DNA from: Vibrio vulnificus NBRC 15645 = ATCC 27562
GTDB lineage: Bacteria > Pseudomonadota > Gammaproteobacteria > Enterobacterales > Vibrionaceae
Reading direction: 5' to 3'
Length of the DNA stretch: 64,000 bases
Assembly: GCF_002224265.1 (NCBI RefSeq)
Contig: NZ_CP012882.1
Coordinates: forward strand, 868,001-932,000
The translations under genes and the position numbers were made by a program. This document shows, piece after piece, positions 52,806-64,000 of the stretch. The notes under the pieces are model-generated. The model ran no database searches. It saw nothing but the letters and a program-made list of their open reading frames with translations, and was not told the origin of the DNA. Numbering within the stretch: the stretch's first letter is position 1; the number at the start of each line of letters is the position of its first letter.

Positions 52806-53975
52806 ATGCAACGTCTGAACAAAATTGCAGTGGCAGTCGGTTTGTCTATGATGGCGCTCCCTTCTTTGGCGGCGAATCATGTTGCAGATGGACGCGGTAG
52901 TGGTATGGGAAATACCGGTGTCGCCTCCGCTGATTATCTTACCGCCCCCTTCTATAATCCCGCTTTGGTCGCCAGTTTTGAAGAACATGATGATTTTGGC
53001 CTGCTTTTACCCGCTATTGGTGTCAATGTTCGAGACAGTGACGAAAGCTTGGCAACCATTGATGATCTCCAAGACTCAATTGACGAATTTGAGGCGGCCC
53101 CCATACCTTCTCCAGGCCAAATTGACCAGTTAAACCGTTATCTTGATGATCTTCAAGGAAATGCTCCTCTTACCGCAAGCAGTAGCTTAGGATTGGCAGT
53201 GGCGATTCCCACCAAACGATTCTCAACCAACCTATTTGCACGTGGCTATTTGGAGTTGATAGCGAGGCCAAACATCGCTGACTACGTGGATACTGGCAAT
53301 CAAGCCACAGATACTGAAACTCGATACAAAAACTCGTCGGTGACGATGGCGGCTTTCGGTTATGTCGAGTACGGTGTGGCTTTGGCAAAAGAGTTCGAGA
53401 TTAAAGAGCAACGAATCTCTTTCGGTGTCACACCCAAAATCCAACAACTGACTACCTACTATGTTGTTCCAACTGTGGCTGACTTTGAGTTGGACGATTA
53501 CGAAGAGAGCGAGCATAAAGAAAGTGCTTTTAACTTGGATTTCGGTGTGGTGTGGTTAAAGGACAAATTTCAGGTTGCGCTTGCGGTGAAAGATTTATTG
53601 AGCCAAGAGATCGATTTGAAAGACAAAAATGGCCAAAAGCAGGATGTGTATGAGCTGAATACACAAGTTTCTGCTGGCGTGGCTTACCGCTCAGATTTCT
53701 TTACCGCTGCGATGGATTTGGATTTGACCAAACAAGAGCGTTTTAAGTCGCTTGATGATGAAACCCAGTTTGTGCGTTTCGGGGTTGAAGGCAATGCATG
53801 GGGCTGGGCTCAACTACGCGCGGGTTACGAAATTGACCTAGAAGATACGGTCGAAAACGCTTTCACTGCAGGTATTGGTATTAGTCCCTTTGATGTCGTT
53901 AGCCTCGACATTGCGGGTAGCTATGCAGGTGAAAACCAATTTGGTGTATCGGGTAATTTGGCGTTCACTTTCTAA
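52806..53975 (+). CDS. TraF-like outer-membrane protein (conjugal transfer TraF_2 family)
   Basis: This 389-residue protein starts at ATG 52806 with AAGGA upstream, and has a signal peptide (MQRLNKIAVAVGLSMMALPSLA-A). The mature part begins with GMGNTGVASADYLTAPFYNPAL, typical of the chromosomal TraF_2 group, and continues as a beta-barrel ending NLAFTF with a C-terminal Phe. Despite the family name there are no conjugation genes here, so it is a chromosomal outer-membrane protein of unknown function. It is a single gene with a terminator. Confidence 0.87.
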   Translation: MQRLNKIAVAVGLSMMALPSLAANHVADGRGSGMGNTGVASADYLTAPFYNPALVASFEEHDDFGLLLPAIGVNVRDSDESLATIDDLQDSIDEFEAAPIPSPGQIDQLNRYLDDLQGNAPLTASSSLGLAVAIPTKRFSTNLFARGYLELIARPNIADYVDTGNQATDTETRYKNSSVTMAAFGYVEYGVALAKEFEIKEQRISFGVTPKIQQLTTYYVVPTVADFELDDYEESEHKESAFNLDFGVVWLKDKFQVALAVKDLLSQEIDLKDKNGQKQDVYELNTQVSAGVAYRSDFFTAAMDLDLTKQERFKSLDDETQFVRFGVEGNAWGWAQLRAGYEIDLEDTVENAFTAGIGISPFDVVSLDIAGSYAGENQFGVSGNLAFTF

Positions 53976-54002
53976 GCAAATTTATGGGTGAGAGCCGCCG
54001 AG

Positions 54003-54029
54003 CAAAACCGTCAATATTTGGCGGTTTTG
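54003..54029. terminator. Terminator of the TraF-like gene
   Basis: A 12-bp stem (outer arms CAAAACCG / CGGTTTTG, one wobble pair inside) closes a 3-base loop, 28 bases after the stop. Confidence 0.88.
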
Positions 54030-54162
54030 TTTATTGATAACACTAAGCGTCAAAAACGCAAAAGTTTTGAAACCCAACTGAAATCCAATCTGGTATCGGC
54101 TTACAATTCGCGATACTCTTTACACGGTCAGGCTACACAGAAAAAACAAAAAAGATAATTAA

Positions 54163-57829
<3,667 letters not shown>

Positions 57830-57833
<4 letters not shown>

Positions 57834-58489
57834 CCTAATAATCCGGCATGAAAAGAGAGTTCAAGTAGCTCTCTTTTCAGCTCTTGGCTAAGTAAAACCG
57901 ACTTCTCGAACTTAATTCCGATTGACCAACCATTGGCAAGTTTACGAATGCTGGCCACTTTTGCTCCGTTGTCTGCTGAAAGAAAACGATTCAGGGTGGA
58001 TTCAAGCTTCACGATGTCGCCTTTTTTAAATTCGGGTTCGACAAGCGTGAAGAAAGCACAACCAGAGAGTGAAAAATCACTCATACGGCCTTCATACAAG
58101 TTGCCATTGTGATTGAGGGTACATGCAAGATCGATCTTATACCGTTCGTGCTCACGAATGGGTTTGGTTGCCAACGTGGCCGGAAAGCGAAGAAACAGCA
58201 AGAAGTCGGGTTTGCTGATGGTCGATAATACGCTGGTTTTAAAGGCAACCACATGGCCAAGTTCTGTATCCGCGATCCCGCGTAAAATCACATCAACGTT
58301 GTCGAGTTTCCGTAGGTGCAGTTCTTCTTTATCCGCTAAGTCGATGATCAAATACTGACCGGCTTTTAGGCCAACAAAAAATGCAGGCAAGGTTAATGAG
58401 TCTTTTGGGCCAAATTCAAAGGTCGCATTGAGTCGCATCCCCGGTTTTATAAAGCGGGGGATATCATCCTTGGTGTAAGTCGAAGGCAT
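57830..58489 (-). CDS. PilZ-domain c-di-GMP receptor (YcgR-like)
   Basis: This 219-residue protein has an N-terminal YcgR-like domain (about 10-105) and a C-terminal PilZ domain with both c-di-GMP-binding motifs: R112xxxR116 in REHERYKID and D138xSxxG143 in DFSLSG. Such proteins slow flagellar rotation or alter surface behaviour when c-di-GMP is high. It is cytoplasmic and a single gene converging on luxQ. The effector target is unknown. Confidence 0.9.
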
Positions 58490-58607
58490 CTTTCTTCACT
58501 ATCAAAATCAACTTCCTAAACTATAAACCTCGGAACCTGATATACAAAGGCCATCACTGCGATGTGAGTGACTTTTGTTATGTTTCGTGAGCTGTTACGA
58601 AGCCGAG

Positions 58608-58635
58608 AGCTAACAGCTAGCAGCTAAGAGCTAAG
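58608..58635. repeat. Tandem heptanucleotide repeat, four units
   Basis: Four consecutive 7-mers AGCTAAC, AGCTAGC, AGCTAAG, AGCTAAG lie at the 3' end of the DMT transporter gene and include its stop codon (58631-58633). The unit is self-complementary at AGCT and may vary in copy number. Confidence 0.8.
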
Positions 58636-59605
58636 GCACCGACCTTTCACTTGATGGCTTGACTTGATGGTGCTGTGGTGGTCGGTAATCCATTGATGCG
58701 TCATATCGCATAAATACATTACTTGCAATGAGACTTCCGCAGCTGACCACGAACAGGGCAATCCAAGTTAGGGGATCTGGATACTCGCCAAAAATAGGAA
58801 TCGCTAAGAGAGTTGCTAATACCGGGGTCGCACTGCCAAATGCCGCACTACGCTCTGCGCCGAGAACCTTAACGGCGTATAGGTAAGTGAACGCGGCTAA
58901 CAAACCTGCTCCAATACCCTGAACAAGCAGATGTCCAAAGAGTTCATACCAAGGCCATTGGCGGATTGGTGTGTTAAGGAGATAGCTATCCAGCATACCC
59001 AAATTAACCAATATGGCTAGTAACAGCATCGAAGCGAAAGCGATCACACCAGATGCAACAAGAGGATTGAGGTTAGCGACTCGAGCGCAAATGGTAAATA
59101 CTGCCCACATAAAACTGCCAGCTAAGAACAAGAAATGCCCTGTGGTTTCCTGACCGTTGGCGTTAAGCTGATTTTGGTAAAGCCCCAAATGAGGGACAAG
59201 AAATAAACCAATCCCAACGATCACCAAGCTAAGACCGATAATACGGTGTTGGCTTAACGGTTGCTTAAAGAGCAAGACAGCAATACCAGTGACAAATAAG
59301 GGAAGAGTACCTGGCACGAGCGCGCTGCCGTGGGATACAGGAACGAACTGCATCGCAGTTCCTGCCACAAGCAAATAAGGCAAGCCGCTTCCTATAAACA
59401 TGCCGAGCCAATAACGAAATGGCACAGAAGCGACGCTTCGGCGTGCTCTAACGACAATTGGCAACAGGCAAATCATAGGAACAACAAAGCGAGTAAATGC
59501 GATATCCGCAGGTTGTAATGCAGAGATTGCTCCACCTTTTAGAGAGAGAAAAAAGCCCGACCAAAGTAGTAAGGTGACACCAATAGCCAGATACCCAAGC
59601 AACAT
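58631..59605 (-). CDS. DMT-family (EamA) transporter
   Basis: This 324-residue inner-membrane protein has ten hydrophobic segments arranged as two EamA repeats (about 4-135 and 150-290). EamA proteins export amino acids, nucleobases or other metabolites. The C-terminal tail ends in the heptanucleotide repeat region. It is divergent from an Lrp/AsnC-type regulator, 147 bases away, which suggests regulation by an amino acid and therefore an amino-acid substrate. The substrate is inferred, not shown. Confidence 0.9.
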   Translation of the reverse strand: MLLGYLAIGVTLLLWSGFFLSLKGGAISALQPADIAFTRFVVPMICLLPIVVRARRSVASVPFRYWLGMFIGSGLPYLLVAGTAMQFVPVSHGSALVPGTLPLFVTGIAVLLFKQPLSQHRIIGLSLVIVGIGLFLVPHLGLYQNQLNANGQETTGHFLFLAGSFMWAVFTICARVANLNPLVASGVIAFASMLLLAILVNLGMLDSYLLNTPIRQWPWYELFGHLLVQGIGAGLLAAFTYLYAVKVLGAERSAAFGSATPVLATLLAIPIFGEYPDPLTWIALFVVSCGSLIASNVFMRYDASMDYRPPQHHQVKPSSERSVP

Positions 59606-59752
59606 AAAATACCTTGCGAAGAAACAAGTTAAACAAATGTTAATTATCGGCTATTGTTAGTAATGTTTTTTGGCAAAATATGCCTTTATTTATTTTATAA
59701 ATGCCAAAAATTGCTAATTTCTCTTGGTTTAATGATGGTAAATGGCAGGACG

Positions 59753-60214
59753 ATGGATAGGATTGATAAACGAATTTTGGAATTGCTGCAAAAAAATGCC
59801 CAATTGACGGCGGCGGAAATTGCCGAGGAGGTAGGGCTCTCTCCCTCGCCTTGTGCACGTCGCATTAAGAGGCTAGAGAAAGATAAAATTATTCGTGGCT
59901 ATCATGCTTCAGTGGCTCGTGAACGAGTTGGGATTGCTATGAGTGTGTTTGTCGAGGTGAGTTTAAACAATCATCAAGTCGCTTCGATTGACGATTTTGA
60001 GCAAGCTATTGTGGCCATGGATGAAGTGGTCAGTTGCCATGTGGTGTCTGGCGCGTATGATTATTTGCTGGAAGTGGTGGCGAGGGATCTGGAAGGTTAT
60101 GAGCTTTTTACTCGTAAGCTACAACGTCTACAAAACGTTAAGGATATCCATACGCATTTGGCTATCCGCAAGGTAAAAGAATCACAACGAGTGCCGATCT
60201 ATTCATTAAGTTAA
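59753..60214 (+). CDS. Lrp/AsnC-family transcriptional regulator
   Basis: This regulator has 153 residues if started at ATG 59753 (AGGA just upstream; the preceding in-frame stretch is hydrophobic and unlike the family). Helix-turn-helix TAAEIAEEVGLSPSPCARRIKRLEKDKII, followed by a RAM domain. It is divergent from the DMT exporter gene, its probable target. Confidence 0.9.
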   Translation: MDRIDKRILELLQKNAQLTAAEIAEEVGLSPSPCARRIKRLEKDKIIRGYHASVARERVGIAMSVFVEVSLNNHQVASIDDFEQAIVAMDEVVSCHVVSGAYDYLLEVVARDLEGYELFTRKLQRLQNVKDIHTHLAIRKVKESQRVPIYSLS

Positions 60215-60267
60215 CTGAGTTGATTGTCGAACCACAGTGATGACGGCATCGATAGACCAATAAAAAA

Positions 60268-60285
60268 CGGAGCCTTTTGGGCTCC
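60268..60285. terminator. Terminator between converging Lrp-type and small hypothetical genes
   Basis: The 7-bp stem CGGAGCC / GGCTCCG with a 4-base loop is followed on the bottom strand by six T residues, so it is strongest for the leftward gene. Confidence 0.85.
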
Positions 60286-60302
60286 GCTTTAGTAACTCTT
60301 TC

Positions 60303-60545
60303 TTAATAGCTGCGAATTTGAGAGATCTCGCAATTGCCGGTTTGTTGATCAATTCGGAATGAGAAAGCAGCTGAATGATATTCGCCCCCATCACTCCAAA
60401 TAGTCTCGCCAAAGATCTTACATAACTCGAGATCGTTAATTGATCCATACTCTTTGACGTGCCTAACTACTGAAAGTAACTTGCTCTTTGTAACGTTTTG
60501 ACTATCCATGTGACTCAACCACTTGAAAACCATGTCGTTTTGCAT
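60303..60545 (-). CDS. Small hypothetical protein
   Basis: This soluble protein has about 80 residues (MQNDMVFKWLSHMDSQNVTKSK start at 60545; an alternative at 60551). It has a mixed alpha/beta composition and no signal peptide. A dedicated terminator right after the stop supports a real gene. No family is recognised. Confidence 0.65.
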   Translation of the reverse strand: MQNDMVFKWLSHMDSQNVTKSKLLSVVRHVKEYGSINDLELCKIFGETIWSDGGEYHSAAFSFRIDQQTGNCEISQIRSY

Positions 60546-60696
60546 TTTCACCAGCCAATTGTTATGTTTTATGAAAATTTATGAATAGTAAATTACTCAA
60601 AAATTCAGCATAAGTAAAGGATTATTGTGAGCTGTGTCGCTATTTTGTATCTGATTGCTTAAATTTTGTACATATTTGGGTCGGTGATCTTCTAAG

Positions 60697-61260
60697 TTAC
60701 TTTGCCTGCTCAGCATAGAGTTGTGCGGTCTCTAGTTGGTGTGCTTCTTTCTCATAGATTTTTCCGAGCTGGGTGAATTTTTGTTCTAAATGAGAGAAGT
60801 CGTTAGCCAGATCGTTGGACGAGGCGCTATACCATAACGCGGAATTAAAGTTGGCGGTTCTCTTAGCTTGTTTACAGGCGTTGGCCATGGAGGACCACTG
60901 GCTTCCTATGTTTAGTGCTTGCGTTTTTTTCTCAATCAACTGATCTTTGAGAGAGCTGACGGCGTTGGCGTATTGCCGCGCGCTACGTATCTGCTGCTCA
61001 AATTCACGATAGTGGACTCTGTCCGCATGGTTCCACAACTGGACCAACTCATCTAAGCTAAATTGTTGTGAGAGTAGCCGACGTTGTTTATGGATGGCGA
61101 GTAACGTGTTGTATTGCGTGGCTCTTGTATTGTAATAGCCCTCAAGTTCGATTTGATTGTCCTGCAATGTTTTCCAGCCATGCGGATTACACTGACTCGC
61201 TGCAGTGAGAGGGATAGAAAACACCATCAATGATAATGCTATCAGAGCACACTTAACCAT
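60697..61260 (-). CDS. Hypothetical periplasmic helical protein
   Basis: This 187-residue protein has a signal peptide (MVKCALIALSLMVFSIPLTAAS-Q). The mature part is nearly all helical with heptad-like spacing (LLAIHKQRRLLSQQFSLDELVQLW, LKDQLIEKKTQALNIG) and two Cys residues that could pair. A periplasmic coiled-coil role is plausible; the function is unknown. Confidence 0.75.
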   Translation of the reverse strand: MVKCALIALSLMVFSIPLTAASQCNPHGWKTLQDNQIELEGYYNTRATQYNTLLAIHKQRRLLSQQFSLDELVQLWNHADRVHYREFEQQIRSARQYANAVSSLKDQLIEKKTQALNIGSQWSSMANACKQAKRTANFNSALWYSASSNDLANDFSHLEQKFTQLGKIYEKEAHQLETAQLYAEQAK

Positions 61261-61415
61261 AATCGAGAGTAAATGGTGGGCTGTGCTATACAGTATATGT
61301 GATTTTGTGAGAACTATTTGTGTGCTTAATTAGAACGATACTCAAATAACTGGCAATATAGACATCCGTTTAGCAAGCCCAAACCATTGAGTCATAAGAA
61401 GGGTGGTAAGAATTC

Positions 61416-62075
61416 ATGAAGAAAATCATGATCATATTGATTGTTGTTTTACTGCTGATTGGTGGTGGGGCAGGTTACTACGTTTTCTTTATGGAGGCAG
61501 GTAGCGAAGAAAACGTTAAAGCGGTAGAGGAGCCAATTGTTCCCGAGAAACCACAGCCAATCATGGAACTGCCAGCCCCCGAGCCTGAAATCACCGACTA
61601 TTACGTTATTGAGCGCCGAATTGACGTGAGGAATAAACCGGATCCGCAAGCGCTGATTATAGATGCGTTGTATAAAGGCGAGAAGATCACCATTCTCGAA
61701 AAGCAAAATGGCTGGGGAAGAATTTCCGACTATCTAGTTTACGAAGAGGGTGGTGAAGAAAGGGCAGAGTGGGTCGATATGACAAAGCTCTCTGATGCGA
61801 AACCGATCATCGAAGAAATGGAGCGCTTGGAGATCTTAGATGGTTATCTTGTTAAGTCTGATGATTTAAAAGAGCACCGCGACGTTTATCGAAAATACAC
61901 GCAGATGTTGCTGAACGATGGTACTTGCAAACCAGAGGATTTTGAGGAGTTAGGCGGTTGGGTGCGATCGGTGACGTTTCAAAATAGGGATGTCTACTTC
62001 ATCTACTGTGGCGGTTTAGCCCAAGAAAACAAGATTTACCTCGACGTTCAAACAGGTGAGATCTTTTATCGATAA
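61416..62075 (+). CDS. SH3b-domain membrane-anchored protein
   Basis: This 219-residue protein has a single N-terminal membrane anchor (about residues 4-26), an acidic Pro-rich linker (about 30-60), and a bacterial SH3 domain (about 62-128: IERRIDVRNKPDPQALIIDALYKGEKITILEKQNGWGRI). SH3b domains in the periplasm commonly bind peptidoglycan peptides. The C-terminal about 85 residues, including two Cys, are not recognised. A strong terminator-like hairpin lies 90 bases downstream. Confidence 0.82.
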   Translation: MKKIMIILIVVLLLIGGGAGYYVFFMEAGSEENVKAVEEPIVPEKPQPIMELPAPEPEITDYYVIERRIDVRNKPDPQALIIDALYKGEKITILEKQNGWGRISDYLVYEEGGEERAEWVDMTKLSDAKPIIEEMERLEILDGYLVKSDDLKEHRDVYRKYTQMLLNDGTCKPEDFEELGGWVRSVTFQNRDVYFIYCGGLAQENKIYLDVQTGEIFYR

Positions 62076-62165
62076 TTAACGTACCTTATTGGTCGGTAGG
62101 CTTTTATAGGGTTAACTTTTAGAACTTTTTAGTTGAGCTAAATCACATCTGGGCATACTATGCGA

Positions 62166-62192
62166 GAGCAGGCAAACTTGCCTGCTCTTTTT
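62166..62192 (+). terminator. Terminator-like hairpin before vemP
   Basis: Arms GAGCAGGCAA / TTGCCTGCTC are followed by TTTTT. It can end the upstream SH3b gene. It is only 19 bases before the vemP start, so if the vemP promoter lies upstream it could attenuate it. Confidence 0.8.
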
Positions 62193-62210
62193 GATCTTCA
62201 GAGAAGAGTT

Positions 62211-62687
62211 ATGCACAACAGCTTACTGCGATTATTTGCTTTACTGCTTACATTGGTGATGATGCCAGTGGAAGTGATTGCATCTATTGCAGAGAGCAAT
62301 CAGCGTAATCATGCAGCAAATGGTCAATTTACGGTGCTCAAACACCAAATTGGCCCCACAACACAAGAAACAACCCAGCGCGAAGAATCAGACTCTTCAC
62401 CACTGCCAGTCTCAGAATCCCACTTCAAAACAGACGCTGCAGGTATTCTCAACGCTGGTCGCTGGAACGTATCTCAGCGAGAAGAAAACGCATCCGACAC
62501 AACGCCTTTGATGTTTGGCGATGGGCACGAAAGCCCAGATGCGCTACCGAACGTTCATGTCAATGTTGTCTGTGCCATAGCTCGTAAAGCTCTACAGACT
62601 CAGTATCACTACGTTGCCAATCATCGCTTAGCGGGTTGGAAAGAAACCAATGCCATGTATGTGGCACTTAATAGTCAGTTCTCGTAA
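62211..62687 (+). CDS. vemP: VemP, SecDF2 regulatory arrest peptide (secretion monitor)
   Basis: This 158-residue protein with an N-terminal signal sequence (residues 1-25) is the Vibrio protein export monitoring polypeptide. Its C terminus carries the arrest motif from His138 through Gln156 (HRLAGWKETNAMYVALNSQ), with Trp143 and Lys144, at the same residue numbers as in V. alginolyticus VemP, where translation stops with Gln156 in the ribosome. Slow export prolongs the stall and opens the secDF2 ribosome site; export releases it. It starts at ATG 62211 with AGAAGAG upstream, 69 bases in front of secD. This is why the gene exists; it has no other known function. Confidence 0.93.
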   Translation: MHNSLLRLFALLLTLVMMPVEVIASIAESNQRNHAANGQFTVLKHQIGPTTQETTQREESDSSPLPVSESHFKTDAAGILNAGRWNVSQREENASDTTPLMFGDGHESPDALPNVHVNVVCAIARKALQTQYHYVANHRLAGWKETNAMYVALNSQFS

Positions 62688-62754
62688 CTCAGTCCAACAA
62701 AAACACATTTTATTTTGACTGTATTAACTCTGTCTTTTGCGACGGAGGGGAACT
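62677..62754 (+). promoter_or_regulatory. Candidate VemP-controlled stem that masks the secD ribosome site
   Basis: AGTTCTC at 62677-62683, in the last vemP codons, can pair with GGGAACT at 62748-62754, next to the GGAGG ribosome site of secD (62744-62748). A ribosome stalled at the Gln156 codon (62676-62678) would cover the left arm and free the right. This fits the known VemP mechanism; the exact pairing here is a prediction by eye. Confidence 0.6.
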
Positions 62755-62756
62755 CT

Positions 62757-64000
62757 ATGACAAAAAAACACAAAGCAGCGCAGAAGTTGCTTAATCACTA
62801 TTCCGCTTGGAAATACGTGGTGTTGATGACGACACTGGTTATTTTAACGTTAAGCGCAATTCCAACATGGTTTGGTGAACAGCCTTCAATCCAAATTTCT
62901 TATCAGAATAATGCCAAAGGGCCGACAAGCGAGCATTACGACGTTGTACAGCTAAAAGGCTTGCTTGAGCATCAATCGGTTTCAGTCGACAAGGTGACAG
63001 AAAAAGAAGGCGTGACGACCTTAGTTTTCTCTGATGAAAATGCGCAAAGCCAAGCGAGAAAAATTTTAGACAACACTCTTGGTGATGATGCCAACATCAG
63101 CTTTTCTTATGTTTCTGTGGCACCGCAATGGCTTTCTGATATGGGATTCAACCCTATCAAGTTGGGTCTAGACTTACGCGGTGGTGTGCAGTTTTTACTT
63201 AACGTCGATGTAGATAAAGCGTTCGACGAACAACGTGATGTTTTATCAGATGAAATTCGTGCAATGCTGCGCACGGAAAAACTTCGTGGTGTTCAGGTTC
63301 GCAATACTGGCACTGCCCAACTGGCCGTACAAAGCGATAATGCGGTGGCGTTGGAAAAAGTGAGCAACTATCTACGCAGCAACTATCCTAACTGGCAAGT
63401 TCGCACCCATTCCGACTCATTGGAAGTGAAACCTTCGGATGCTTATGCGGCGGAGTTTCAAACCACAACCCTTCAGCAAAACTTGAAGATCATGCGTGGT
63501 CGAATTGAAGAGCTTGGTATTACTGAAGCGTTGGTTCAACGTCAAGGCGCTCACAGCATTCGTATTGAACTGCCAGGCGTGCAAGACCCTGCGCAAGCGA
63601 AGAATGTGATCGGTGCAACGGCAAGCCTAGCATTCTATTCCGTCAAATCACCAAGTGATGCCAGAAGTGGTGATGATTTGGTACTGCAAGACGCCGATGG
63701 CCGTTCCGTCGTGCTTGAAAAGAGACCGGTGTTAACGGGTGAACATATTGTCAATGCACGAGCAGGTGTCGACAAGATGGGCATGTCGGAAGTCAACATC
63801 TCTTTGGATCATGCTGGTGGCAAGATGATGAGCGATTTTTCCGCCACTCACATTGGTAAGCCAATGGCGACCGTTTATCGTGAATACACCACCCAAGAAA
63901 ATGGTGACATTGCTCGTAGTGAGCGCGTGATTAGCGTTGCTACCATTCAGTCACAATTAGGCAGTCAGTTCCGCATTACTGGCGCAGGCAGCATGGATGA
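62757..64000 (+). CDS. secD: SecD translocase subunit (SecDF2 type), cut by window end
   Basis: The first 414 codons of a protein-export subunit are in view. ATG 62757 is preceded by GGAGGGG. A membrane segment lies at about residues 19-38, followed by the large periplasmic P1 domain (IKLGLDLRGGVQFLLNVDVDKAFDEQ) and the region RIEELGITEALVQRQGAHSIRIELPGVQDPAQAKNVIGATA. SecD with SecF uses the ion gradient to pull proteins through SecYEG. Location after vemP identifies it as the second Vibrio set, which is made when export by the first, sodium-driven set falters. The frame is open to the end of the window. Confidence 0.95.
   Translation, partial: MTKKHKAAQKLLNHYSAWKYVVLMTTLVILTLSAIPTWFGEQPSIQISYQNNAKGPTSEHYDVVQLKGLLEHQSVSVDKVTEKEGVTTLVFSDENAQSQARKILDNTLGDDANISFSYVSVAPQWLSDMGFNPIKLGLDLRGGVQFLLNVDVDKAFDEQRDVLSDEIRAMLRTEKLRGVQVRNTGTAQLAVQSDNAVALEKVSNYLRSNYPNWQVRTHSDSLEVKPSDAYAAEFQTTTLQQNLKIMRGRIEELGITEALVQRQGAHSIRIELPGVQDPAQAKNVIGATASLAFYSVKSPSDARSGDDLVLQDADGRSVVLEKRPVLTGEHIVNARAGVDKMGMSEVNISLDHAGGKMMSDFSATHIGKPMATVYREYTTQENGDIARSERVISVATIQSQLGSQFRITGAGSMD

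Noticed and set aside
52806..53975. Evidence for a conjugative element from the TraF-like name
   Set aside because: No other transfer gene, relaxase or origin is nearby; this family is common on Vibrio chromosomes.

Overview
The window reads as a Vibrio chromosome, most likely chromosome II of Vibrio vulnificus or a close relative. The pointers are a luxPQ autoinducer-2 receptor pair, a Qrr small RNA gene with a sigma-54 promoter and LuxO operator, and a VemP arrest peptide in front of a secD of the second Vibrio SecDF set. The species call is an inference from recognised protein sequences. No rRNA, tRNA or CRISPR array was seen.

Layout. 1-31 kb is ordinary chromosome: an orphan duplicated peptide-type ABC ATPase, a Lon-family protease, codBA with a PurR-like operator, an AraC/GyrI regulator, the Qrr gene, mgtE, an HlyD/DUF3302 pair, a MocR regulator divergent from a PNPOx-fold protein, a yjeH-like exporter broken by an amber codon, Lrp and LysR regulators with a LysE-type exporter, a peroxiredoxin, a second short adenylosuccinate synthetase, a long-form GAPDH, a periplasmic-binding/beta-barrel pair divergent from a hybrid histidine kinase, and a MATE pump.

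31,442-50,871 is a 19.4 kb composite transposon. A 345-bp remnant of an IS4-family element (inverted) and a complete 1,432-bp copy bracket the cargo, and the same 9-bp sequence GCAAATGGC lies just outside both outer ends. Removing the element rejoins a Rho-independent terminator downstream of a DUF496 (YeeX-like) gene. The cargo holds an AlaX-like editing protein, a cupin, a DUF2799 lipoprotein, a Mak-type sugar kinase and an outer-membrane barrel on one side. On the other is a long tight operon: NanE-type epimerase, zinc-motif-less ROK kinase, GH38 alpha-mannosidase, ion-coupled permease, hydantoinase/oxoprolinase-family protein, HExxH protein, FAD oxidoreductase, DUF4127 protein and RpiR regulator, followed by a class I mannose-6-phosphate isomerase. 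Together these look like a portable pathway that imports an alpha-mannoside, releases mannose and sends it to fructose-6-phosphate, with a ManNAc branch and an unassigned set of enzymes. This is the best candidate for an undescribed system here.

50.9-64 kb returns to chromosome: YceH, a GIY-YIG protein, a TraF-like outer-membrane protein, luxPQ, a PilZ c-di-GMP receptor, a DMT exporter with its Lrp-type regulator, small hypothetical envelope genes, vemP and the start of secD (cut by the window end). Quorum sensing is represented at both ends of its circuit: LuxPQ senses AI-2, and the Qrr RNA at 9.1 kb is a downstream output of phosphorylated LuxO.
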